DNA of 64,000 bases from Apophysomyces variabilis. Its lineage: Eukaryota; Mucoromycota; Mucoromycetes; Mucorales; Mucoraceae. The stretch covers positions 1,603,465-1,667,464 of the forward strand of contig MZZL01000408.1 in assembly GCA_002749535.1 (NCBI GenBank), in the 5' to 3' direction. A model generated the notes under the pieces. It ran no database searches, was not told the DNA's origin, and was given only the letters and a program-made list of their open reading frames with translations. The position numbers were made by a program, and so were the translations under genes. Below, piece by piece: positions 22,078 through 34,562 of the stretch. The first letter of the stretch is position 1, and each line of letters begins with the position of its first letter.

Positions 22078-23711
22078 TTATATCGTATTCACAGCTAATT
22101 CAGCAATCGGTGTCCGCCAGGGACTCAGTGACCAAACGGAACAGGCACGAAGGTTTCAGCATCACTCTTGTAAAGTATCGGTAGATAGTAAGAATTAAAT
22201 AAATACAGTGATCATAGTTTCATGGGCCGATTCTCAAAGTGATTCTAAGTTGGGTTTCAAGTAAGTTGAAAAATGCAGCACTGTGGTTACACTACAGTGA
22301 TTGTCCAAGAAAGCAAACCAAAAGACGAGTGTAGCATTTGACAGCATCTTGCTGATGGTTATACTTGATCAAAAGATGTTATCCCAAGATAATAATGAGC
22401 TGGAAGCGCCAGCAAAGATACTGGCAATATATTTGATGATCTGTGTCAATAAAATATCTACGAGATCCTTCCTCTGAACTCGTTTCGTGGTTAATGGCAT
22501 AAACGTAACCTTACGCGTATCGTTTTCCCGTCCATTTGAAGACTGTCCGGGAGAGGAAGGTGTCACATTTGCTACCCTCACATATGCATCAACTTTCTCT
22601 GTCATTGATCAAGAACGCTTGTGTTCCTCTCTTTCCTTTTTTTTATTGCTTGCTGGCTCCTAGGTTTTTTGAGTCCGCGAGCCTTCATAAGTAATATTTA
22701 ATAATTTGAGAGGGATAGCAACTATATTAGCAGAATGCACGCACAGGCTTAACCTTCCTACGGTGAACTTCGTTTTACCCAGCAAGCTCATAATCGTACA
22801 AGCTTGCTCCATATTCATCAGTGTCTGACATGCTCGTGATAACAAACAGATAAACATACCTTATTAAACTAAACCCCAAATAAGACGACATTAAGGAAAG
22901 GGCAGGTGCATACCGGCAAATTAAGTAGGGTTTCGTTGTACCTTGGCAATGCAAATGTCAAGAGGTCCCGTTCCAGGTAACCTGATGTGACTGAAGGTTT
23001 CTATTTCTTACACAGCTTCGTGAGCTTCAATGGTTGATTTTTATTTTCTCTGCTGCCAAAACAGGGACTATTGAAAGCAGCATGAAGGGAAAACCGGTAT
23101 ACACATGTTTAGAGTGTATTAAATGAAGAGGAAAAAACAAAGTTTACGTAGCATGATAAACGTAAAACCTTGTAGCCAATTATTCTCACCAATTTGTGTT
23201 ATCGTACGAGCCTGTTGTAACCGCCCCAGACAATTTTTACTGCAATGGCTCTTGACTTCTTTTTCTAACATTGTCCATACTGTTCACACTTGCCAACATT
23301 GAATTTAGCAATATAAGCCGAACATGTTCACGTCGTACTGATTTTTTGCTATATCTTGCTTGGCGCTATTAAATCTTTGTAATTGAGAAAGAAATGGGGG
23401 GTATATAAGAGGCATAGACTGCGTTAGAAAACAAGTTTAGGTGCATGCATGTCAACGCATTAGTGACAGATAATATACTTTGCTTCAAATGTACTTAGGA
23501 GCACGTAGCTGGCATTAATGCAACCGTTATAGCTAGCAAGTGTTACACACCGGAACACATTAGCTCTATTAGCTCGAATAAATAAGCTGTCGTAAGGCAA
23601 CAGGATCATGTGAAACGTCTATTCTATGTAATAATGGAGATCCATCAGCGTGTTTCTATTTTTACAAAGAGCTTGTTAGCCTCATCGTTTATTATATGAT
23701 TCGCTGACAGC
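22078..23711. other. Gene-poor region, about 1.6 kb
   Basis: Only short frames are present (minus 22369-22605, 78 codons, and minus 22660-22857), with no recognisable domain. A good TATA sequence (TATATAAG at 23402-23409, plus strand) has no identifiable gene downstream of it. Confidence 0.4.
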
Positions 23712-26266
23712 TTATGCAGGAACTACAAATTCACTGAAGCGAAGATCCGATTCTTCGTTAAGCCAGTTTATCCATCGCTTAAGGAAACCGCCATCTGGTC
23801 GAGAGGACGAAGCCTGCTTTCCTCCTTTTGATCCGAGAAGAGTTTCAGAATCACATATCACGCATAAATGGCGTTTCGCTCTGGTCATGGCGACTATGTT
23901 TATGTACCAATGTCAGTGGTTATCCGTCACAAGCCAACCTTTTCGTTGCTTACCATTAAGCCTTCTCTTCTCGGCAAGAAATCCAACGTCACCTTCATCA
24001 TTAGAGCGCACAAGGGATAATAAAATTGCTTCCTTCTCGCGGCCTTGAAACCCATCTACCGTGCCAATTTCTATATGGGGCCATCTCTCTCGCATAACTC
24101 GGATCAATCCCGTTACTTGGGCTGCATAAGGCGTGATGACGCCAATATGCTCTTGCTGCAAACCCCCTTCTATCAATGCCTCGACATGATGTACTGCGAG
24201 TTCGATTTCACGTTCATTTGCTTTACTCTGGGCGTCTCCTTCATTCTCTTCATCAGCGATCTCGTAGGATAGACCAGTATCACTGGTGTCTATCATAACC
24301 AGAGGCACTTCAGTATCTTCAGTTGCAGTTACTTCTGGCAAATCGCATAAGAGATGTGCGGCCACACTTTCGTCTGCAATTAATTTATTTTCGTATAGCT
24401 CCTTTGAACTAAACTCCATGATCTTTTGATGCATGCGGTATTGCACAGCCAACATTCGTTTGATGCTGTTTCCGTACATGGAAAGTAAACGATCAAATAA
24501 TGTTATGGACAGGTCACCGTCAGTTGAAAGAGCTCCCTTCTTTGATGGACGTTTTGATGTTGACATCACTTGAGACTTGATGGTGGGTGGTAGTTGTAAG
24601 TGATCACCAGCCTACAACAGATTCAAGTTGAGAGAATATTCGTATATCGGTCATTATTATGTGCTGGTTACCAAAATCGCTTTTTTGCCTTTGAGAAGGG
24701 CAATCCAACATTCAGCTAAGCAAGAAATATTAGTGGCGTAATTATTATCCCAGGTATATATTTTACCTTCCAGTGCTTGTGTGGCTTCATCAATAATCAC
24801 AACGTCGAATTCTTTATTAAACATGTTCTTGCTTCCACAACTGTTGTCGAAACTGATCAGTTCAAGTTCATTACGGTTTTCTTTCTATTACCCGTTCAAG
24901 GTCGATATAAGCACTTGGGCGCCATTCATGACTTCTTCCACCACCTTACGCTCTCGAGCCCGGTAATCTTTGCGGAGATCCTTCATCAACCCATATAGCG
25001 CTCGGCGTTCTGATCTGTTCTTACTTTTGCTGATCTTGCCGAGCGTTTCGTCCATTTCGCGGCGCACATCAGCGACAATTTGACCAGAATCACATGTCCT
25101 TGTAATGATATCCAGAGAATGCTCTAGCACGGTCGGCAAAATTCTTGCCGGATGACCAACGCGTACAATATTCATGCGATGCCGAGCCAATCGTTCAACC
25201 AGGTTATCTGTATCCATTGCGGGTTCAATTAAACATTTGCTTTATCATGAACCGCAAACCTACCAACTGAAATATTCGAGGGGCCACAGACGAGTACTTT
25301 TTTGTTTTGCACTACAGCCAATTGACGGATAATCTCCACCAATGTATATGTCTTACCAGTCTATATAATTTGGTTAGGGCTATCGGTGACAGTTTTGGAA
25401 AAACTTATTAACCTGACCCCTAAATTATTGTTAAAGTCAGTTACAGAATTTGATCCGTGTAGGCATACCTGGTGGACCATGGACAAGAGCAATTTCTGGT
25501 GCACCCAGTGCAAATTGGACAGCCTCTTGTTGAGAAGTGTTCAATGTGTTATCAAAGAATTGCAGGTCCTCCACTGGTTGCACAGGTGATGGAGGACGTG
25601 AACCAAATAACACCTGCATTAAGCCGTCGGAGTCGGCACAGTTTTTCACTCGTTCGAGAGCCTTAATCATACTAATACCATAACAACTCAGCACAAATTT
25701 CCAACCTCCAATGCTTCTTTACCGTTCATAGGTGACATTGTTTGCAAGTTTAACTCTGCAAACATTTCATTATTTGGTACGTTATAGTCATATTGATGCA
25801 TAACTTACATTTGACAGCGTTCCTGAACTTCCGGCGGTAATTCATCGTCCATATCTTGAGATAGCGCCACTGTAATACGGGTATCCGTTACTCGTAAAAT
25901 GACACCCGACCATCTCGCGGACTTCTTTGCAGGCTTGTCTTTTTTGTACTCGTCGATTCCTACAATATCACCAGTGGAGATCTTGTGAGGTGGGAATATA
26001 GGTGGTATCTTGCTCGGGTTTGCCAGTTCCACGTCAATTAAACTTTTAATAGCGCAAAGTTAACAATGAGTTTTCGAGGCCAAGGGAGCCTACCATTTGC
26101 CGCCTAAGCCAGTGCGCATGCCAGTTACTTTAAGACCTATTAAAGCAACCCCACGTTTCTGAAGCTGGGCAGGCGCGTAGCTAGACAGTAACTTGGCTGT
26201 GTCCTCCACATCCACCTGCTTCTCTTTCTGGACGAGCTTAATGTGATGATCGATGAATGCTTCCAT
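23712..26266 (-). CDS. HCS1: HCS1/IGHMBP2-like superfamily 1 helicase (Upf1-like); splice/frame anomaly at the P-loop
   Basis: Ten minus-strand exons: 26094-26266, 25809-26042, 25723-25755, 25469-25671, 25264-25360, 24892-25207, 24767-24840, 24672-24715, 23954-24611, 23712-23893; about 671 residues. Seen in order: KLANNVTYER, Walker A HGPPG followed by TGKT across an intron, VVIIDEA (Walker B), GDHLQLPPT, QYRMH, GTVDGFQGREKEAILLS, and VAMTRAKRHLCVI in the last exon. This motif order is that of IGHMBP2/Smubp-2 and yeast Hcs1, 5'-3' helicases acting on DNA/RNA in replication and translation. The start MEAFIDHH is chosen because family N-termini begin here; an open upstream ATG exists at 26380. 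Splicing at 25361-25468 with the only plausible GT...AG pair leaves the frame off, so the gene may be damaged or the junction unusual. Confidence 0.85.
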
Positions 26267-26769
26267 AAAGAAAAGGTGAAATTGCAGGAAGCGCAGTGAC
26301 TGGGGATGGTCAATTTGCAACCCCGTCCTATATATTGGCAAGGCCCACTCCTTTTGGCCGCATTCCACTTCCTCAACCATATCTATGCATTCACCTAATA
26401 AATATAAGCAGTTTTTCCAGCAGTAAAAATAATCCTTTCCCTATCACACACAAAGAATTTCACTTTGACCCTATAAATCTATCCACAAAACCAGACGGTA
26501 AGCTGACGGCGAAGGCATATCGAATGCTATCCGATCTGGCTCTACATTAACTTGGTTTGCTATACAAATGGAGCAGGAAGAAGTAAAGTTAGATCCTTCT
26601 CAGCCGCTAGGTAGACGTGGTTAGCAATAACTAAGGTGCAATTCATGCATGCAACCCTTCATCTCTATTTACTCTTATTGTTCGTGCTTTAAAATGATGT
26701 GGATATTTCTATTAATGATGACCGTTCTGCTCATTCATAGATATGCAGTATAAAATGAATTTATGCCTT

Positions 26770-29525
26770 CTAATTCTTGCCTCCTGGGCGTGCCGTTCGT
26801 TGTTGATAGTAGGTATTAGCATAATCAAGGATGCCATTAAAGAGACCATCGTCATTTCTAGGTTCACGTATGAATACGGCTGGTTGCCCAAATGGTGCAT
26901 CTACTGCTTTGTATGAACCGTCAGCCGCATAATATCTTCCACTCCAGATATGTCTCCAAGAAGTATCCGAAGCATCTTTAGGAAAATAGACTTTCACATA
27001 GGATGCTGAAGGTGACAGAACTGGAGCCACCATGATCGACGGACCCAGCAAGAACTGCGTATATGTCATACGTCGGACGACTGGATCGTTTGGATAATAT
27101 AACACCAAATGACGCATCAGAGGCCATCCTTTTTCATATGCCTCTTTCAATATGAGTTTTCGGTAAGGGGCCAGTAATGTGAAGATTTTTGCGGTATGTT
27201 GGAGATGTCGGTAGGAATCTGTAAATCCAAATGAGCAATTGAATGGCAGATTAAGTCGGGAAAACCATACCGTCGTTGTCGTAGAACTGTGCATTTTTTT
27301 CAGGTATGAATCCTAGCAACGGCATACATTATAAATACTGCAACATATCAAAAACCTATTTTATTCCTTACCCTCCTGAGTCTTATATACAGCGGTAAAT
27401 GCAGCTAGTTCCATCCAACGATATAACAACTCTTTCGTGCGATGTATCATACTAGCTCCCGGTAACGCGCCGTTGACGGGGAAGCAACCGCCTACGTCAC
27501 TCTGCATCACGGAAAAGCCGGAGAATCCACCAGATAACATGCCAAGAACCTTCATACACCAACATGAGCTTTGTCAAACCATCTGCATCCTAAACTTACC
27601 GCACTTTTTATACCGTTTGTTTGATCCCAGCGAACATATTGCTCTCCAGTACTCAGTATATTCACATGTTTTGGTGATTTGGTATAACCAGATCGATGGA
27701 TAGACACTACTTCCTTTTCAAGCCCAAGTTCATGAATCACTTCTGAGTGCAAAGACGCCCAATCCTCTGGATATCGGTTGTGATATGTTTTGGCCTCTTC
27801 TCCAGAATGCAGTTTGATGCATGTAGATTCATACGGCAAATGTTCGCCACAGTCAGCCACGACACCTTTGTTATTGTGAATAATTAGAGTATGTATCGGC
27901 TTATACCTTACCAGCGATGCCTGCATTCCATATTTGATCTTTAAGGACTTGTTTGAACCATGTCCGCGCTTCAGGATTAGTCAGGTCTAAGAGTGCAGCG
28001 TTGAGCTCCGGCCCGTAACGGACCGCTAAGGCTTTATGATCAGATGATTGCGCCAGTGGGTCGTCGACAAGGTAGCTGTGCTCCTGTGCCTCGAGGAACA
28101 GGTTTCGTCTGGAGTTATGCTTGTCTCGGATATCGACCAAGAATGGATTGACATAGCTAAGCACACGTGTCGGCTTTTCTGAGCTCTCTTTCAACTCCTT
28201 TACAAAGCTCTCCCAATCGGGATATAGCTGCGTGTCATTTTCCCAGTTCCACCATTCTCTTTTCCAGGCAAGGCGGCCCATAGGCTGAAGACGTTGTCCA
28301 GTCCAATCTTGTATTAACACGGCTGCCAAGGGAATATCCCGTTGATGTAGCTGGTGGACCATGCGACGAACAGTATCTCTTCCTCCCTGAGCTTGCACAA
28401 CTACACCCTCCGAGATCCAGTCGGGAAGAGGTCGTATACGTCCTGAATACGTAGTATATTCTGTTATAAGATCAAGCATGCTGCCACCGTCGACCAAGCG
28501 TCCTGTGAGCAGATTACCGGGTAAGCTATGGTGCTACTGCGACTAATGTTACCTGTCATGTTGTCGCCATCTAGTCGAATCACGACGCGATCCGGCTGCG
28601 TTAGGTCAAAGCTCACGTATTCAGAATTTTCGAGGAACAGACAGCGGTTGTCACTAGTGATATATTGTGGCACGGTAGCATAAGTGGCGACATGGCCATT
28701 ATCGCCAAAGAAGCTATTCTGAGCAACATAACCACGTTGTTTCGTGAGCACGTTTTGTACTACATGATACAGCCCCGTTTTTCCTTTTTCTTTTATTTTC
28801 TTACCGTTGGTTTTCCTTGATCCCTATGGGACCGTGTGTGTACATACACACAGACTGTTAGAAATCATGTGTCTTTCCTATTTTGTTTTCGCTCTCATAC
28901 CTGACCAGGATCGGCACTTTGTGTCCTTTGAGCGATCCGTGCAAAAATTGTGCACCAAATCCATAGAAATCTTCCTCAGACCTGCTTTCAAACGTTACCA
29001 ATATCCGTTTATGGTTTTCCATGGATGGATCCCGATGGGTCACTTTAGTCATAAATTGGAGTTGATGAGAGCTCACTTCCTTGAGGGTGAATATATAATC
29101 CAGATGAGTCGGCTTTACGAGTTTTGTGCTGAGACCGCCGTATAAGCGAATTGTATTGCCTTTGTGTTCAACATGAGTGATCGTCTGAAGACGCGTAGAT
29201 TGCTCATCGGTTTCAACAATGTGGTTGTCGACCATTGTATCCTCTCCACAGGAAGAAGATAGAAATGGGGCATTTTGGAGTGCTACAGAGCATAGAAATA
29301 TAATTAAACAAAACGAACATTGCCACAGGGTACAATCTCACATTTCCATATAACCCGGCCAATTTTATTCTTTATAATAAGTGCTTGTGCCTGAGCGTCG
29401 ACCTGGACAATGAAATGGCCCAAAGAGTAAGGTTTATCCGGTACTGCATGACCAATGGATAAACGTGGTTGAATATATGCTTCTGCAGGTGCAAGTCCAA
29501 CGCTTTTTAATACGGATCCCCACAT
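26770..29525 (-). CDS. Glycoside hydrolase family 31, sulfoquinovosidase (YihQ)-like
   Basis: Nine minus-strand exons: 29342-29525, 28901/28906-29282, 28805-28823, 28553-28759, 27912-28502, 27600-27865, 27372-27549, 27271-27312, 26770-27218; about 770 residues. The catalytic nucleophile motif is ADCGEHLP, the acid/base motif MQSDVGG. LPDWISEGVVVQAQGG, LIQDWTGQRL and ALLDLTNPEARTWFK follow the arrangement of bacterial YihQ-type enzymes more than that of classical alpha-glucosidases. MRHLVLYYPNDP and FLLGPSIMVAPV are standard GH31 C-terminal strands. No clear signal peptide is seen. The donor at 28900 keeps the conserved VRDQG junction but breaks frame at the next exon; the donor at 28905 (GTCAGG) keeps frame but loses the Arg. 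Substrate (sulfoquinovose or another alpha-glycoside) is inferred only. Confidence 0.85.
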
Positions 29526-30122
29526 GTGAGAATAGTGAAAAGAAGTGGACCCATCGCAGTTTTTGCGCGGTTACTGTATTTAAGGGCCCGGGAAATGCCG
29601 ACCCACCGCGCCTGAACTACACAACCAATTAAAAAACCTGGAATATCACCATACCCACGAATGAGGAAATTGGAACACAGTCAAGGCAATGGACAAGAGC
29701 ATCTTTGGTGCCAAGCCAGAGTTCCAAGCCAATATCTCTTTCTTTGTACCTTCCAGGCTACTGATTAGGATTGTAATATGGAGCACTTAGAAATTTAATA
29801 AGACATCTATCTTCTGAAAGCTGCTTCATTGGCCTTTTCTTGAAATTGAAATATGCATTCAAGTCAAAGTAAGAGAGATAAGCTTGGCGTATGTTCCCAG
29901 CTCCACACACTTGTCATGTACAGTCGAACGGCCATTGTCAGCAACAAGTTTTGATTAGCATAGCAATAATACAAAACAATACAATACATCTTGCTTGACC
30001 ACGGTTTAACCCAAAGGAAAGAGGAAGATTGCTGGTATGCATCAATGGCTTACATTGTTCTCCATCACTCCAACAGTAGACAAGGTTTATGAACATGTGA
30101 TGTATGGTGAGGCAAATTTCTT
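29526..30122. other. Intergenic spacer, about 600 bp
   Basis: This lies between the GH31 start and the NASP-like stop, both on the minus strand. It should hold the GH31 promoter and the chaperone's 3' region. No specific element is identified. Confidence 0.4.
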
Positions 30123-31421
30123 TTATTTTTGGTCCGATGGTTGCACTGATTTCTCGTCCTCCTTCTCCACTTTTTGTCTCTTATTGGCGTCTTCAGATGG
30201 CTTTATCTCTTCCTTCGCTTTCCGTTTCACTAGCGTGGTGAGATCATTGACCAATGTCTGTGCACTAATTGACGACCTCTCTGGGGCAACCGCGCTCAAC
30301 ATGGATTTAAGCAATGCATCCGCTTCAGCCTCTGTATTTTTGCGATTGGATAATTCTTCTTTCTAATCACTCACTCATAAGCCTGCCCGTGTAATCTATC
30401 CATTTCGTCTTACCTTGAGTTCCAGCTCAGGAATCATTTCTTTGATCTCTGCAATTTCTTTAGCGTTTTCGCCATCGCTTACAGGTACAGGCTCGATATC
30501 CTTTCCTTTGCCCTTGCCAGCACTCTTTGCTTCGAGAGTGTCAATACGTTTCTTAAGAACATTGATTGCTTTGTCGATTTCAGCGGGGGCCTGCTGAGAC
30601 TCGTTCGAGAACTCAAGTGCAAGCGCATAGGTATAATAGACTTCAGCCAATTGTCGGTTATCTTCCGACAACAATCTTTCCTTAATCTCGATTGCCTTGC
30701 GATAATCAGGTAACGCGTCGTTGAACTTTTCTATACGTAGCCGACGTCAAAGAGATGGCCGAAATTTGCCCCAACCAGCTGTTACCTGTTTCGAGTGACA
30801 CATCACCAAGACACATGTATACATCGGCCAATTTCAATTGCGTCTCTTCATCCTCGTTTTTCTCAAAAATTACACGGGCGATATCCAAGATATCCCACGC
30901 CGTCTCAAAATCATCCTCAGCGGCCCCTTCTCCGTTTGCACCAGCTTCAGCAGAATCTCCTGCAGCTTCTTCTTCTTCTTCGTCCTCGTCCTCGTCAAGA
31001 TCAGGCTCACCCGCAAATTGTAATCGTGCGCTTGTGGCAGCCGCTAATAACTGAATGAGACCAATCTATGGACAACTGTAAAACTCGAACCTTTTTGTTC
31101 TTGTTCTGCTTCCTCGACAGCTGTAGCAGAAGCCTGGGCAGCCTGACCAAGCACAGAGTTTTGCCGGATAGCTACTTTCAGCAAGGCACGTCCGTATAGG
31201 AAATAGGCGTCTCCATTTTTGGGTGAGAGATAACCATTGACGGTGTCCCTATGTTACAAGCGTGTTAAGATCACGGCCCCTAGAGTTGATTTCCGAGATT
31301 ACAATAGTTGGCAGGCTTCACCAAACTTGATTACACTTGTATCATAGTCTTCTATGGAGAATGCACGGTTTCCTTCTTCCAAAAGCTCTTTAATCTTATT
31401 TTCTTGTTGCGGATCAGACAT
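30123..31421 (-). CDS. NASP/Sim3/Hif1-type histone chaperone (SHNi-TPR)
   Basis: Minus-strand exons 31303-31421, 31091-31248, 30786-31050, 30414-30730, 30123-30362; about 365 residues. TPR 1 (LLEEGNRAFSIEDYDTSVIK) is followed by GDAYFLYGRALL, an acidic run of Asp/Glu near the middle that interrupts the repeats, then LADVYMCLGDVSLET, FNDALPDYRKAIEIK and LAEVYYTYALALEF. The tail carries a bipartite nuclear signal (KRKAKEE...KRQKVEK). This is the layout of NASP-family chaperones, which hold H3/CENP-A-H4. The second and third exons join with one nucleotide too many: the exon ends in a five-A run before the donor, and one fewer A would restore frame. The acceptor of exon 3 could alternatively be at 31065. 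Confidence 0.85.
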
Positions 31422-32108
31422 GTAGAAGGATAAAAAGTACTTTCGAGCGCGCTGGCTGGCAATGAATTTTCGCCATAACTGTAACTGTGCCTTTTTGGTA
31501 CACGACAATACCGAACCGTGTACGACATTTCTGAACTCGTTTCAATCCTTCCCGCCAGCTGATATGCTCTTCATCTCTTGATCAAACGATACCCTCTCTA
31601 ATTTTTACAGCTTGGATTTAGCACAAGTATCCCATAAATCACCTAATATATGATAGTATTCTATTAATAGCCTTTATTCTTGTCATATTGGCATCATCAC
31701 ACCTCTGTTGGATAATAAGGCAATCATAAATAGGCGCGATTCATTGGTTTGGTGTCTTTTTCCTACAAAATATTACTTTACTGACAATTCAAAATTGCTA
31801 ACGAAACTGGCTAAAAACAGTGGCAGCGCTTGCCTAGAAGGAGATGGAACTTTCCCGAAGAAAACTCTAGGAGGAAGGTCTGTACGGCATTTTAAGTGAG
31901 ACTATTATTAACTCTTAATAGAAAATCGCGTAGAATCAATTGAACAGCTTATCTCTCGTAAGCGTTCAAGCGAGGCGACACTGAGCGCAAGGGAATTACT
32001 AACTGCCACATTGTTGGAAGAAGATTGAGTCACACGTGATGACTAAGCACTTTGAAAACCCTTAAAAGGGGAGGGAGCCAGCGTCGCCGCAGTTTCAAAC
32101 TTCGTGCC
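31422..32108. other. Divergent intergenic region (NASP-like / riboflavin kinase)
   Basis: About 690 bp between two divergently transcribed genes, expected to contain both promoters. No convincing TATA box or coding frame is identified. Confidence 0.4.
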
Positions 32109-32778
32109 ATGAACCAAAACATCAACCTTGATCGTCCTCTCATTGTTGGCCCTGAGACTCCTCAAAAACCATACCCTTATGCCATTTCCGGGACCGTAGT
32201 GAAAGGCTATGGCCGTGGATCTAAAGAACTTGGCATTCCTACAGGTAATGTAATATATTGCGAAGAATAGTTGTGCTCAATTGCCGGAATGATAGCCAAC
32301 TTAAGTGAGGAAGCACTTGAAGCAATGGCGTGCGATTTCGAAACTGGTGTCTATTATGGCTGGGTACAGATAGGGGAAGTTAATTCGGAAGTATACCCGA
32401 TGGTGATGAGTCTTGGTTGGAATCCTTACTACAAGAATGAGAAGCGATCTGCAGTAAGTTTTGTTGGCGTCGCATAAAGATAGGCTTCTGATGGTTTGGG
32501 AATCAAGGAGGTGCATGTTATCCATGAGTTCCCTGAAGATTTCTATGGCGTCGATATTCGAGTCCTTGTTCTAGGATATGTCCGTCCAGAACAAAACTAT
32601 CCATCATTAGGTATATAGGGAGAGGCAGTTACATCGAACGAGCAGCATTGATAACAATGTTTTTCTAGATGCATTGATTCGCGACATTCGAACTGATGTT
32701 GAAGCCGCAAACCAATCACTGAAGCGAAAAGCTTATGATGACCTCCGTAGCCATGAATTGTTCACCACCCGCCAATAG
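32109..32778 (+). CDS. FMN1: Riboflavin kinase (flavokinase)
   Basis: Exons 32109-32244, 32296-32453, 32508-32610, 32669-32778 give 168 residues, the usual length for the monofunctional eukaryotic enzyme. It phosphorylates riboflavin to FMN with ATP. The signature [13 protein letters not shown] (the PTAN motif, metal/ATP site) is created across the first intron. [13 protein letters not shown] and [14 protein letters not shown] follow, with the conserved Glu in the last. The last exon is helical and basic. The family fold and motif order are unambiguous. Confidence 0.95.
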
Positions 32779-33455
32779 ACCGAAACTTAATACTTCTTAA
32801 AACCAGATATAAGAAAGAAAAAGAACGAGAAAAGGGTAGAGGAGGAGAGAGAAAGAGGAAAAAAGAGGACGAAACCATATAACCTATTATAAAACTACAT
32901 CTGCTTCGATAAAAAAAATAAAAAAGATCAAGATGATCATCTAGATTGATAAGCCCGAACAAGAAGCATGCCAGACGCTTTCCTGAGGATTCTCCCGAAT
33001 TACAGGCCTTTGAATATTTGTTTGCGTCTACTTCGATATACTCCCTGCTCATGCATAGAGTCAATTTATACTGTGAATACCAATGAGATAATGAGTTAGG
33101 GGCCGGGTGTAAGCAGTGTCATGGTTTTGAGGCGTGTCCTCTTTTAGCTTCGATTCGAAAAAGCTGTCGTTTTTTAATACACCATCCAGTCCGGTAAGAC
33201 GTGATATTGTCTTTTATTTCATTGATACAACACGTCGTATGATGCGAGTAATGCGCTGGATTGTCCCTCTCGGACTCCCCATCTGTTGCGTAAGAAGTTG
33301 ATTGGTCGAGTCAATTTCATGCTCCAGGCAAGCTGCCAATGGTTACTGCACGTGGCGGGAAAGGACCGCTCCTCCATTGATTTCTTTTTCTGGTAAATAA
33401 TTCAACTCTTTCTGTTGTTGTTTACTTTGTTTACGGTGTTGCCTTTCTTTTACCC
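32779..33455. other. Intergenic spacer, about 680 bp
   Basis: A purine-rich stretch at 32815-32880 follows the FMN1 stop. A pyrimidine-rich leader (33385-33455) precedes the next ATG and is compatible with its promoter. No coding feature is seen. Confidence 0.4.
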
Positions 33456-34562
33456 ATGAGTAGTCGCCCTGATATTACCATAAAACCCATACCCACCGAT
33501 GCTCCCTCTGCCCCTACGGAACCTGACAATCGTCCACGCGCCAAGTTCGATTTACGACCGTACTTTGGCAGCAGCGATCTACGCTATGTCCAGTTTTTAT
33601 TTTCCTCCACCTACTTAAATCTCGTTCCAGCTGGCGTGCGGTTACGGGTAATGTCACCCTTCGTTATGGGCCTTTGGTTGGCGATTTTCGCCATTATGCT
33701 CGCAGCCGTTCCGCAACTTGCTGGCGATCTCGGTTGGCCCATCCAGCTGCGACTTGGCTTACAGATCGCCGTTATTGTATCAAGTCTTGGTGGTGGACTT
33801 CTTGCCTTCTTCTGGTATGTTGACAAGTGGATTGTAACGGAAAGGGTTCTTCGAGGGTTAGAAAACGATCTTAAGGACCCTGCAGCCTACTACCGCGGTC
33901 AAAACAATGATCTGAAGGGCAATTTTTGGGTATTTACCATCAATAATGAGCCTGTGGCGTGCATTGGCATAGATCAACATCTGGAACCTGTGATGGATCG
34001 AAGAGTTACTGCTTACGTACGTGCATCAGAAAGGCCGCGCTTGGCGGATGCTCCAGAAATCGCCACAGCAGAATGGAAAGGCGTTGCTCGTATCCTGGCA
34101 ACAGTCGATGATTACATCCGATTGGCCTTAGTTGGTCTTGTGGATCTGATACGGGATGGAGTTGAAGCTGTACGGGGTAAAAGGCCAGCAAAACAGCCTG
34201 TCCTTTTCGAAGCGCATAAGCCCAATGAAGCAAGCGTGCGAAGATTAGCAGTGAAGACAGAATACCAAGGACATGGTTTATCTACGGCGCTGCTGAAGCG
34301 TGTTGCCTTTTGGGCACACGCGCATCAAATTGACTACCTTTATGCGGAGACGGATGAGTTGCAAACACATATGGCCCAAGTACTAGAGAAAAGACATGGA
34401 TATCAAAAGGTGTCTCATATAAAACTGGGACACTTTGAGTCAAAAACCGTATGGAAACTGGACGTAAAACTTTGGATGAGCAAGGAATTAGAAGCACGGC
34501 AAAAGGAACAAGAAAAAGAGAAAATTAGAAAAGAAGAAGAAGAGCTGAAGGAATATGAATGA
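33456..34562 (+). CDS. Membrane-anchored GNAT-type N-acetyltransferase
   Basis: Single exon of 368 residues. The N-terminal 50 residues are Pro-rich and soluble. Two adjacent hydrophobic segments (about 66-90 and 97-122) likely form a membrane hairpin. After that comes a GNAT-like region: NFWVFTINNEPVACIGI, a long charged insert, then RRLAVKTEYQGHGLSTALL, where QGHGLS matches the acetyl-CoA-binding Q/R-x-x-G-x-G/A loop, and EKRHGYQKV near the end. The tail is a highly charged Glu/Lys coiled coil. The arrangement recalls NAT8-like ER transferases. The substrate is unknown. Confidence 0.75.
   Translation: MSSRPDITIKPIPTDAPSAPTEPDNRPRAKFDLRPYFGSSDLRYVQFLFSSTYLNLVPAGVRLRVMSPFVMGLWLAIFAIMLAAVPQLAGDLGWPIQLRLGLQIAVIVSSLGGGLLAFFWYVDKWIVTERVLRGLENDLKDPAAYYRGQNNDLKGNFWVFTINNEPVACIGIDQHLEPVMDRRVTAYVRASERPRLADAPEIATAEWKGVARILATVDDYIRLALVGLVDLIRDGVEAVRGKRPAKQPVLFEAHKPNEASVRRLAVKTEYQGHGLSTALLKRVAFWAHAHQIDYLYAETDELQTHMAQVLEKRHGYQKVSHIKLGHFESKTVWKLDVKLWMSKELEARQKEQEKEKIRKEEEELKEYE

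Noticed and set aside
30755..31058. Plus-strand Ser/Pro-rich frames opposite the NASP-like gene
   Set aside because: They are antisense to the acidic region of the chaperone, whose Glu/Asp codons read as Ser runs on the other strand.
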